Of a DNA stretch of 64,000 nt, positions 48,072 through 59,253 are shown piece after piece. The notes under the pieces are model-generated. The model did not search any database, was not told the DNA's origin, and saw only the letters and a program-made list of their open reading frames with translations. The stretch lies in the NCBI GenBank assembly GCA_947034885.2, contig OX344750.2, positions 1,054,001-1,118,000 on the forward strand, given 5' to 3'. Every line of letters starts with the position of its first letter. Position 1 is the first letter of the stretch. Made by a program: the position numbers and the translations under genes. This DNA comes from Thuidium tamariscinum. Lineage: Eukaryota > Streptophyta > Bryopsida > Hypnales > Thuidiaceae.

Positions 48072-51000
48072 TGTGAGTGCTTTTAACTCTACCCTTGAGC
48101 TAAAAGTTTATCACACGGGTCCTGTATCTAATTGAGTTTTCTCTCTAATTGGGTGTTCAAAGAGAGCCTTCCAAGCAATGAACTCTTTTAATCCCGTTTT
48201 TTAAGTGTCTTTAATCTAACTTTGAGTTTGAAATTCAACTAATCTATTCTATCCTATTCTACTTTGTCAATTGAAATTGTGCGTAGTCTTAATTCCAAGC
48301 ATTCGGTAAAAAGAAATTTAATAGTAAAACAATGAGAATGAAAATCAAATGAGAGCGGTTTACCTCCTCTGCGTAAATCTCCATAGTTCCGTCGTCAAAC
48401 ATCATCATGTGTAGATATTCTCCCACGACCTCGCCATCAAAGTCATCCCGGCTCCCCATCTAATTCATAGTAATTCTCATGTTGTTGGTCAATTAAATCT
48501 ATCCTAGTTGAAAAGAAATTAAAGGTTACGTAGTACTAATTTAATTGCGTACTTCTTTTGTTCCTAAATTCCCAGTAATTAGAAAATACTGCAATTTAAC
48601 TTAGTCTACCTATTTGGTCAAATCCTTAGCAAATACTCTATTCTAAAGAAATCAAATGAAACTTTTTGGTTAGTTAGTTGTTGTCTTTAGTTTTTCTTTT
48701 GGTTTTAGATTAATATTCTAAATTCAAGTTAATTCAAGTTGAAATTAATTATTTTGAATCTGAAATTATGATCAAATCTTTTCAAATCTAATTAATTTTT
48801 GGAATTAGGTTAATTCCTTAAAGAAATTAGTTGTCAATTTGTCCTTTCCCTTTTGTCTTATTAAAATATTTTAAATAAAAAACTATCATCAAATCTTTTC
48901 AAATCTAATTAATTTTTTAATTTGCGTTAATTTTGAAAGAAATTGGTTGTCAATTTGTTTGTTTCTTTTTGGCTTATTAGGCCTAATAAAACAAAACCAA
49001 CAAAATCCAAACCTTCTAAGAATCTATGAAATGACTAACTACCAAGGAACAAAGAACATTACTAAAGAACGAGAATAAAATTCAATAGTAGGATTCCAAG
49101 GAAATTAGTTTTTTATTCTCAAGGGTCAACCCCAAAGAATAAGAATCAATTGCTATAGTGTTATTCTTTTGAGAATTAGTTTTTTAATGTAAATCGTCTC
49201 TCGGTTTAGAATTCCTTCACTTTAATCATCCCAATTCTCTCCCTCCTTCTTCATTCTTGTTTTGAAGTTTGTTTGCAATATTTTTGGAGAAAGAGTTGGC
49301 TATGGTGTTAGTGAATGGTTGAAGATCTTTTGGAACTCGAAGTGTTAGATTTGTTGTGAAAATTTAAAAAAAAGCAAGGGTGTGGCAACAACCGCCAACC
49401 ACGATTTGATTTCAAATCTAATTTTTGGAGTTTCCAAAGTTTGTTAGTATGCACCTGAGTTGCTGGACTCCGACTCCCCCTGGACTCCGCTCCCATTCAT
49501 TGACTCCGCTCCCACTCGTTGGACCCCGATACCCGCCCACTGGACCCTGATATCCGCCCCCGTTGGTCCGTACCCGGCCCCCGTTGGTTTGTTACCCAGT
49601 CCCCATTGGTCTGCCAGCGCTTTGTCCGCCAGAGCCTTGGTCCGCTCAAACTGGCTGGGTCCTTAGCTGGTCCGGGCTTTTAAGCCTTAATTTTGGAATT
49701 TCTCACACCTAAATAACTGATCTTTATTAATCGGTATTTCAGTGGCGTTTTAGTTTCCTTTTCAAATTGAACTTCCCCTTGCAGATAATTCTAGTAATAG
49801 ATTAAGCCTTAAGTCTTACGATCATGCATAATTTTGACCAAATGCCATTTTAATGGGAAGTTCTTGAGGCTTAATTGAAGGTTGATAGTTTCGCTGTTCG
49901 AAGTGTTAATCGGTATTTCAAGAATTTTATTCGCAAAAGGAGGTACACATGACAGTGTTTGAACCGAACTTTCACTTTAAACCTTTGAAATTTCTCAGTA
50001 TTTCAAGATTTTGCCACCAAAGGAGGTATACATGACAGTGTTTAAACCAAACTTTGGTACTCGATGCTTGACATTTTCACAAAACAATAGTTAACTAGTA
50101 CTTGAGGCTTTGCCTTACGTACTTTAAGAGAAAATAAAATCAAGTGAAGGGACCCTAAGCCTTCAAAGTTTAGTGAGAAATACAACTAGACTTGGCCAAA
50201 ATTTGGTCCAAGTAGTACTCCAACCACGCTGGTAGTACAAAATGAAAATGGAAGAACAAGGTGTCGGTGCACAAAAGAAAGGGTAATGACAACCTCGAGG
50301 GGGGCCCTTATATACCTATGGCTGGGCCCCTCTCGGTAATTGCCAGTGAAAACACTTTGTTACTTCCTACCCTAAACTACCCTAATGTAATTCCAAAATA
50401 ATACTTGTTTAATGGTGAAAATTTCTAAAAACATCCCCATTAGGCTAATGAAATCTTGGCCAAATCAAATCCAAGATCTTAACCCAAGATATTTTGGAAT
50501 TAACCCTAATTTACGTAGATATTTTGCAAATTAACCAAAAGTCATTTTGAAAATTGTCTTTCTTTAGCCCAAAGATGGCTTTTTACGCAAGAAAGGGATC
50601 TTGACCAAATCCAATCTTTGATTTTCCAAGAGATATTTCCAAAATCACTCTTAATTAACCGCAATTAACGATTAAAAAGTCAAACTAAGAGCTGACCCTC
50701 TCTATCTTTTAGGGAACAACTCAAAACGAAAAACTGTCTACGCCATTGTCTTCAGAAGACCCCAATTAGCTTGTAGGACCCCCTTACCCCTCACTCCTAG
50801 GCCGTTTGCGCGCCCAAATTGGAATTACGGTAACTCCAATTAAAAGTAAAAAATCTAACTTTTAGGATTTGCGCATTTTGATGAATCTGTCAAGCCAGGG
50901 TTGTTAGGAATGTCTTTGAGAGTAAGGAATGACTCCTTATTTGCAACAATCGGACATCATTCGCTCTTGATACGCCGGTCAACCCGTCGCCAACTTATAA

Positions 51001-51882
51001 ATTCCATTGAAATTCGATGTCGATGCCGGTTTTAGTATTTGGGAATGTCGGAATGTCTTCAAACTTGACCGGGCACTTATTAAGCACACAAAAACCTATC
51101 CTAATTTTTAGTGAGATTTTACCGCATCATACGTAATTTCTAAAAATTTATGAACATTTCTATGTGCGATTGACTTCCCATAGAGTCAACGTGGAATTTC
51201 GGAAAAATCCGAAATAAATTGGATAACATCTAGGGCACTCGTAGATTCTTAGTGTAAGTTCCACGCAACCTTGCACAGTCTAATTTTAGTAATTTGGAAT
51301 TACTTTGCCCAATTGGACAATTTAATTCCCGATGCCCGGGAATCTTGGACAATTATTTAATCCTTGTTCACTCCTGGCATGCTCCTACCCTTGGAACACC
51401 TTTCTGTAGTCTTCAATCTCCAATCTTCCATCTTTCATCTTGTAAAATGCCACTTCTTCAAGTCATTTGTAATTGTTTTACTTTTAAATTCAATTTGTCC
51501 CAAAATTGAATTTAAGCCTTGGTAAATCTTCTAGGCTCGTAGTAGACTCTTTTGGCTTAGTCAGTATGTCATGTGCATCCTTAAAAGGTTGATTTTGCAC
51601 AGACAGACACTAGGACTAACTAACTCTCGATTCCTCATTTCTCTCGGAACTACTAAATCTTCACACAAACTTACTTTGGAGGCTTAGAATGATTCAAATT
51701 CCTAGAATTAGGAATTTTCCACCTTCTAAGTTGGTTTTCCACCATTTTGGCATAGACTGACACCAAAACTCCTTCAACACTCTTTTTATGTTCTTTTCTT
51801 GTATATTTCAGCTAATTTTCACTAGTTAATCGTGAAAAATGGACCCAGAGTCCTGAGTGCCATCTCGAGGGCTCACACTATG
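48067..51882 (-). mobile_element. LTR-like block, family C copy 2
   Basis: The block 48072-51877 (3806 bp) starts TGTGAGTGC and ends GGGCTCACA. It is flanked by ATATG and CTATG (four of five bases equal), and the relative at 34327-35265 shows the uninterrupted site. Minus-strand TATA box at 50306-50314. It follows copy 1 along its whole length with scattered differences and a few indels. The conserved core near 49885-49900 is degraded. No coding region, so a solo LTR is the best reading. Fossil. Confidence 0.75.
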
Positions 51883-52277
51883 TAGATTGGAAGAAATTAG
51901 TATTTAGGGTGGCCAAAATCTTTTTTGTGGGACTCCAAAAATCCAGGCAGTTGTAATTTGGATGAGATGATTGACCCTTGTAATGGTCCATGTCACTTAT
52001 GCAACTTGGGGTTCTTTTCCATTATAAGTGAAGAATATACTTCCAAAATTTCAAGTCATTTGAAATTCTGCAACATATAAGAAAAAATTGAAATGTGCAA
52101 ACATGTTTTTCCCAAAAGGATGACATTGGCAAATCTTTGGAAATTCTTTTCTTCTTCTTAAAGATAGTTTTCCATAATGTGAACTGTGATGACCTCAAAT
52201 GTTTCCTCTATCAATTTTTTTTGGCAACATCAGATTCTAAAATCTTGCCAATTTTTGACCAAGATGATTCCTTCTAA
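51883..52277. repeat. Right-hand continuation of the split TTAA-family copy
   Basis: Continues the interior of the TTAA family seen at 34490-34860 after the block C insertion, at low identity, and is then interrupted at 52278 by a further element. This makes two insertions in one older repeat. Confidence 0.55.
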
Positions 52278-53013
52278 GGGTCATTGCAAGAAAGACCGAC
52301 CGGTTTATGTAGCGTTTTCCACAGTACTGCTGAAATTTTCGGGAGTAGTGTATAATTAGAAAAACATTTTTTTTTAAATGTAAAAAATATGTTTTAGGTA
52401 TGTACCTCTAAGAAGAAGGTACCCGAGGAAGGAAAAGTGTAGGAAAATTCTCTAAGTAGGAGAACTAGAAAAGTGCAAATTTTCATGAAAATAGGTACTT
52501 TGACATTTTAATTTGTAAAAAAATAGGAAAAAGAATTTTAAAAAAACTAAAAATTGGAAATTGGGGAGAACTTTATGATGAAGAGATTTCACCAAAAGAA
52601 TGATCTCAAAACCATCTTAAATGTTCAAAAGTATGCGCACAAGGGAGGCCTGTTCGCGCATATGTGGAGGAAAGAGAATAATGATTTAAAGATTTCCTTT
52701 GGTAGAAACATGCCTACCTAGTATGGGAATAGGCCGCAAAAATTTCAGCTTTAGATCATTAATTTTGGATGCTCCCCAGTACTAAAAACCCCTAAACCGC
52801 AAAATGTGACAAATTAGCTTAATTGAAATTTAATTATATAATGATTTTTGAAAATTTCTGAAAAATAAGGAATTTGATTATTGTCATTTCAAAAATCTTT
52901 AGTCAAAATTTCAAGTTAATATGGTTCATACTTTAAAAGTTATAATCAATAACAACTCCGTCATTCAAAGTGTGACGCAAAATAGTACCGGTCTTTCTTG
53001 CAATCACCCCTAA
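52274..53013. mobile_element. 732-bp element with GGGTCATTGCAAG ends and 4-bp duplication
   Basis: The element is 52278-53009. Ends are inverted repeats GGGTCATTGCAAGAAAGACC and, read inward from the right, GGGTGATTGCAAGAAAGACC. They are flanked by CTAA at 52274-52277 and 53010-53013. It is non-coding. Relatives start at 54819 and 63336. The terminal sequence and 4-bp duplication do not let me name a superfamily. Confidence 0.75.
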
Positions 53014-53479
53014 CTACTTCTTTGTAGGGCACGTATGAAATAAAGACTTCACAACCAAAATGTTGGGTACCCAACGTCTCTTTAGAACTTGTAGGTGCTT
53101 GCCTCCACTACATGCCATATTACAAACCCGTAGGCCCAATGACAATCGGCATGTTGGATCCGACTTGGCCGGTTGCAATGTTTGGCAGGTCAAGGGGCCA
53201 AGTTGCATCCAAGTTGCCACCTGGGCTGAGGTTGAAAAGTACCAGTTGTTGGAGGTAGGCTGCATCTATCCTGTCGACTAGCTCAAACCTACAAAGCTTT
53301 TGGCAGATGGAGGCTAGGCTACAGTAAGTTTGTTTCTCTATCCTTATGCCCTTCTGTAGGCGGACACCTGTCCCTTTGACCCCCCCAAGCCAACCCCTTA
53401 AGCCTCCACTTCCACAGGTGCCTAGATAGGAAAAATCCCAGTTAAGGAGTGTGTTTGCTTTTCTATAGAGAGAAAAGAA
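53014..53479. other. Sequence between unclassified element and transposase fossil
   Basis: More GC-rich than its surroundings. It may be the decayed 3' part of the piggyBac-type gene that follows on the minus strand, but no clear family motif was seen. Confidence 0.35.
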
Positions 53480-54600
53480 AACATATAATGCTACTACTCG
53501 TGTGATCTAATTTGGTAGGAATATGATGCCTGCAATTGATCTGCAACATCCACACCCCTCATATACGTGATATATTCCAAGTGTACAAGAGAAGTTGGGA
53601 TGTGATTTCTCACCATTCCATCCCTACGAGGCACTATAGGAATTGTGACACATAAAAAGAAAACCATAGGCATGGCATGTATTGAAATGAGAAGGATGAG
53701 ACGTCTATCTTTCCAAAGGATACAACTTATTCTTCTACTTTCATACATTTTCTATTGCATGGTTCCTTGTAGTGAGTTGGTCTAGTCCTTCAATGTCTTC
53801 AATTCCAAAGATAAACCCACATCAATTACATCATACTATCTTTGAGGCATAAATTTGAATAGTAGCCAACTCGGTGAACAATCCTATGCTAGAAAAAGAC
53901 ATTATTTGTGACAAGAACATGACCCTTGCCCTCTAGGCCTTGTATTAAGTCCATAACAACGTTGAGGGCTAATCAAGGCTCTCCATGAACTACCCTTGGC
54001 ACCTCATCCAACTCCAAAATTTGGATTGGCTCCACAATAAATGTCAAAGTTGTACAAATATTTTGTCATGGAGTCCGCTAGACACCATACCTTGATGCCC
54101 CATTTTGGGGGGATTTTAGGCATATATTGCCTAGTGGGACAATAGGTCCCCTTCTACCTAATCATCATTTCATCTATGGTTAGGTATTTTCCTAGGGTCC
54201 AATTCCATTTGAAATTATCTCCTATGTCATTCACTAGCCAATGAACTTGCCTCATTTTGTCATAGCCCGGTAATGCTCTTCCATGCACATAAGTCGCCAG
54301 ATTGTAATATAGAGACAACTTGTTATAGCTTGGAACCTAGCACGTGTGAAAATTTGAGAAATTCGAGGACAATAGAAGAAAGAACCTTTTTTTGCCCAAT
54401 ATGTCTTCTTATTTGGTTGTCTCTTCAATCCAATCAACACGGATGTTGCCCTCTACACCTTCAAAGCTGCTACGGTTAAAGGCTCCCATGTTTCTCCATT
54501 GGCTGCTACTCCATGGTCATCAGGTGCGCGTTTGCATAGTAGTTTGTTTCAACCACTATCTTATACAAGAGAGTATGTGGCCAAAACAATGAAAACAATG
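53480..54600 (-). pseudogene. piggyBac-type transposase (DDE_Tnp_1_7), decayed
   Basis: Minus strand. Family blocks appear in the correct order: GLKRQPNKKTYWAKKGSFFY near 54430-54370, then TIDEMMIR and CPTRQYMPKIPPKWGIKVWC, ADSMTKYLYNFDIYCG near 54065, GLEGKGHVLVTNN near 53930, and YITYMRGVDVADQLQASYS near 53560. piggyBac transposases cut and paste at TTAA using three Asp. The first (TIDE) and third (GVDVADQ) are kept, while the block that is normally TDN reads TNN, so the second is Asn. There are several in-frame stops and frame changes, for example a TAG after TIDEMMIR, so it is not functional. Its own termini were not found. The nearby TTAA-flanked elements could once have used such an enzyme; that is an inference. 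Confidence 0.85.
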
Positions 54601-54814
54601 TTATGAATGTTGGCATTCTACTTAAATTTGTATTAGGGCATGACATGCCTACAAATTTACAGGATTTAGGAGAGTAGATAGAATGAGGTTGTAACCACGT
54701 AGATTCTTCTTAAAGATGCTTTACACCATTAGGATCATCCAGATCTCCGTCATCACCACTATCATCTCCACCATCCTCAATTTCATTTACTCCATGCAAA
54801 ATCTCATTTTTCTC

Positions 54815-55549
54815 TCATGGGTGATTGCAAGAAACACTTGTCCTATTTTTTGTCCCCTTGACCTCCAACAGGTAGTTTTTTGCTTATAACTTTTGCATAG
54901 TTTGCCCTATCAACTTGAAATTTGGAATGAAGGTGAGCACAAAAGTTTTATATGTTGTGTAATTTTTTCAATTTTTTAAAATTAGTTTACTATTTTTAAA
55001 CTGCCCCCGATTGGCTGTCTACCTTGGCCATTTTGGGGGTTTTTAGTCCTATTTTTGACCCAAAAATGCAAATTTTGAGCTGAAAATTGGCAAGCTTAGA
55101 TATATAGTATAGTTACACAATCCCTAAAAAGGATTTTTGAAAATATTAAACTGTCCAACTTCCACATGTCGTCAAAGTGGCTGACTTTGCGCACGTGTAG
55201 AGAATAGAATTAATTTTTTCCAAATATGAAATTTGTTGGAAAAGAAAGACCTTTACTTGAAGAAAAAAAGGATTTTTCATTTTCTTTTTTTGAATTTTTT
55301 TACTATTTTTACCAAATTAGTGAAAAAAGAGCTATTTTCATTGTATTTTCCATTGTCTATAACATTTAGAGAAAAAATTTCTTAGGTCTGAATTTCAAGA
55401 GACATAATATTCTCATTGCTCTTCAAATTATCCATATTTTTTTCAATTTAAAAAAAATTTATTTCAAAGGGTCACAGGACTCACAGGACTCATTGATTTT
55501 GAGCCATTTTGAGACAAAACCGGTAAGTGTTTCTTGCAACGACCCTCAT
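54815..55549. mobile_element. 727-bp element with GGGTGATTGCAAG ends and 4-bp duplication
   Basis: The element is 54819-55545. Its ends are GGGTGATTGCAAGAAACACT and the inverse AGTGTTTCTTGCAACGACCC. Flanks are TCAT at 54815-54818 and 55546-55549. Its interior differs from that of 52278-53009 while its termini match, so these are separate non-autonomous lineages using the same ends. No coding sequence. Confidence 0.75.
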
Positions 55550-57270
55550 ACCCATATCATAATCAGAAGCAAATCCTTCATTCACATCATCATAACCTTC
55601 AACTAGGTGTACAAAATTAGGGACCTCCTACAGATTCACCCTTTCTTGATTTCCAGATCTAGTATAGAGACCCTGATTTTGGCTGAGAAGGTTCGAGTTT
55701 TCCTTCGCATGTTAGTAGAAATCAAAGGTGCCTTTGTTATCGTAGGATATATTAGCAAACTCTACAATGTTTCTAATCCCTTCTATCCAATCTTGCAGCC
55801 CTCCCTCCTCTTTGATGTCCTTATCTAGGCCTTGGATCCTCTCTACCATCTCTACCTAGTCCACCCTCTCTCTGACTTCAGAAAAACTTTGGATCCAGGT
55901 TTATTTTTTCATTTCTTGTGAAGTGCTACAGTAGAGAGATTTCATTTTATTGTGGAGCTCCAAATCTCAACATCCATCCATATATTAGATAGAAAATATT
56001 AGATTAGCACATAATACATATCTATCATTATATTTTCATCCATCATTTGGTGATTTCATCCACTATTTTAAAAGTTTCTAAAGTTTATTGGTGATTTCAT
56101 CCAAAATTCTATTGTTTTTTTTCCTATAGGCTTGGTACGAGGCCAAAAAATTTGGTGCAATTTTGCACCAAATTGCCAGAAAAAAACCTTGTTTGGATCC
56201 CTTCCACTATGTCCTACCAATCTACCCCTTCTCTAACCAAAACCCCTACTTTGACTTCTTCCTAGTTCCCACCTATTGCCAACCCATTGGACTTCCCTAC
56301 CCACCACATAGCAACAATTTCATTCCCTGCAACCTCCAATTGTATTCATTTCTCCTTGTAGATTAGTTTTGTGAACTTCTCTATGATGGACAAATTTATA
56401 ATTATTGTTGCAGTCGAAGTGACTATGATGAGTGGAGCATCTCAGCAGGCCATTGGAGACTTGTGAAGCCATTGATGGAATTTGATGAGTGTCTAGAGTC
56501 TAAATTTTTGAAATCTCCACAACTTAAAATCTTAGGCAATAGTTGATAAATCGATCCCTTGTGATGCAATGAAGTTGCACATGAAGTCGTACTCTGCATC
56601 TCCAATTTGTAGTGCACCACACTCATTGAATGAATCATTTGTGTTGAAGTATTGGTGTAGTAGCGTTGGCAAAAGGGATTGAGGGTCTGGGTTCAATATC
56701 TACCGCATGAATTGTTGTCGAACTGAAATAGTAGAACCTAGCAAGCCTTCGGGTGGAGCACCACTATCATTTTCGAGGTCATTGGTATTAGTTATGTCTA
56801 CTTGTGTTTGTTGATTTGTAATGCCTTCATTCTCGTTTGAGTTCCGATGTCTTCCGAACAAGTTCAATGATGTTCTCTTATTTGGATTTAGGTGATATGG
56901 AGCACATCACATTGCAGCATCGATGCGCACAATTCTACACGGTGGAATGTCATCCCGTGTGAGTTGCACTACATTTTGACAGAGAAGGTAAACAGCCTTG
57001 TGAACTCATATAATTGGCCTTTTAAACTCTAGTCTACAACGTACATCTAACTTCATAGACACTACTCTAGCTTGCTGTAGTCTAGCTCTTTTGCTTTTTG
57101 TAGAACTTTTTCGATTTTTGTGACATTATATACATTATTTATATATATTAGAATTTTAGTGTAAAAGTAGCTTCTAAATGCATTAAAGTGCCCCAAAGTA
57201 AAAAGATACTTTAGTGAGTAGCTACAAAACTAATAGAAAAGGGCAAAAAGGCAAAGAAAAAGTTAAAGTA
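55550..57270. other. Intergenic repeat-like DNA, including dispersed repeat R copy 2
   Basis: 55905-56135 is a diverged copy of the repeat at 30090-30600. The minus strand around 56470-56890 has gene-like composition with stops and resembles a decayed coding sequence, but I recognise no family. Nothing else was identified. Confidence 0.35.
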
Positions 57271-58360
57271 AAAGTTCTAGAAAGAAAAAGATTAAAAAAA
57301 TTTTAAAAAAGGAGAAAGATAAGGAAAAAGACAGGGAAAAGGAAAAGACAAGGAACCTAGGGTTTCAGGAGGTGCACAGAGAAGTCACGCCGATTGCGAG
57401 CATTACACCCGTTCTGATCACCCCCGGGCATTCACAATTAAATTCCTTTTCTTCTCTCATTCTCTCTCTCGATACTGTTGATAATTTTTCCGTCACAATA
57501 GTGCGCTACCTGTGCGTTTTCCTTGCGCGTGTAATTTTAGTACTTGCAATATATATATTAGATTTGTGTTACTGTGCAATCGTGTAAAAATTTGTGTCTC
57601 AATGCTGAATCTGGTTTTTGAGGTTTGAGTGTCTCCTGAATTCGGTTTGGGAAATTTGTTTCTGGATTTGTGTTTTCTTTTCTCTTTCAAATTGGAGAAG
57701 TGGAAAGGGAGGCCGGGATCAATCGGTGCGCTGGTGGATTTGCTTGGAGTTTGAAGTGACTGATTGTGAAGTTCGGATCGATCGCTTGTTCGTGTTAATT
57801 TGGTTGTGGGTGAGTTGCGGCGGTCAGATTTGGAGACGACGGCACCCCAGTAGCGATCAGAAGGATTGGTTGAGATCACGGTGAGTTGGACTTCACCAAA
57901 TTGGTGTTACAAGCTGATCAAAAATTGGAGTCACAGGAAGTGATTGACGTGGTTTTGGTCGCATAACTGGGCTGTGATCTTTGATTAGTGACTGATTGAT
58001 CCAAGTAATCAGGCATTCACAATGAAAATTTGTGAATCATGCTGTTCTGAACTAATTGATTGCCAAATTGATAGCGAGAGAATTTGTCGAGGCGTAGATG
58101 GACACGGCCGAAGCAGGTTCCAACGCGACGCAGCTTGCAGACAGGCGCCTACGGCGGATTCACCGGCCCGCCTCGACTTGCTGATATCCCCTTTTTGATT
58201 GATAACCGGCCCGGGTTTACCGATTGATACTCGTGAGAAAACCAATCAGGGTATCAATCAAGGTATCGTACGGCCATAGGATAGCGACGGATAAAACCAA
58301 TTAAAATAAAAGGACAAATTTTTCGAACGGCCCTTTGGGCCGTGGACCCTAATTTGGGAA
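57270..58360. other. GC-richer island of unknown nature
   Basis: A purine-rich tract (57240-57360) is followed by CCTAGGGTTTC and about 900 bp of balanced composition, unlike the AT-rich surroundings. There is a small ATG frame near 58098 of fewer than 30 codons. It looks like a 5' leader region of a gene or of a retroelement, but no downstream protein domain appears before the next repeat. I make no functional call. Confidence 0.25.
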
Positions 58361-59253
58361 TTAGATTTAGAATCTTATTATTTGTTTTGCATCAATGTTA
58401 TTAGAGTGTTGTATTGAAAATTGCATATACATGTTGTAAGTTTGGATTTTGTGTATTGTAGGTAGTTGCTAACCCTTGATATTGGCCATATTGTCCTAGA
58501 GCATTGGGGTGACTTATTGTAAGCCTTTCCAAACCCTTAATTCCAATTTGTTTTGAAATATTGAATACATATATTTGTACTATTTTCAAAGTACTATAGT
58601 AGACTGTACTAAAGTCTAAGTCCTGCATTGCATCCATACACAAGTCAGTCCACATTGAACTATTGTCCCAGAACTATTGTCACAAGCCCTAGAACACTAG
58701 ATAGGACAAAGACGTGCATGTTGAGTCTTTTTCATCTTATAATGGACGGATGAGTGCTCCTTGGGGTTTGTAGTGGGAATAAGAGTGAATTTACATTCTA
58801 CTTACTAAACTCTAATACATAACGACATTTGAATACTACACTAGCCTTACATAGATCATTCCCTAGCGTTCGAACTCGGGAGTATTTTGGAATAAGGATT
58901 CCAAAAACCTAACTACACTTGCCTCATAAAATTCGATTTAAAGTCATAATATTGTTTGAATGTTTACCTTAGAAAAGATCTTTGTAGACTACACAAGTTA
59001 GAAACGGTGGTAGTAAATGAAAAGAAGAGTTTCTATAGTTTATATATGGAGAGTTGTAAGCACTTATATTCAAGTTATTTAGGATTGTAACTATCATTTT
59101 TGAAGCTTTATGGATTGATGCTCATAATTTAAAATTTTAGAAGTTCTAGGGAGTCATACTATAGTCATAGGGGTTTAGTGTCTATATTCTTCCTATCTAC
59201 AATGTTTCATTCCTATTGATTGATTTAGTACAAAATGTTTGCATTACATAGTC
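58361..59253. other. AT-rich intergenic DNA
   Basis: No gene, long open frame or repeat end recognised. Confidence 0.5.

Noticed and set aside
53014-53281. Overlapping open frames on both strands
   Set aside because: No recognisable domain. It may be decayed piggyBac-type sequence, but motif support is missing, so no gene was called.
56423-56890. Possible decayed gene on the minus strand
   Set aside because: The composition is gene-like, but stops interrupt it and no family was recognised. Mentioned only as part of the intergenic entry.
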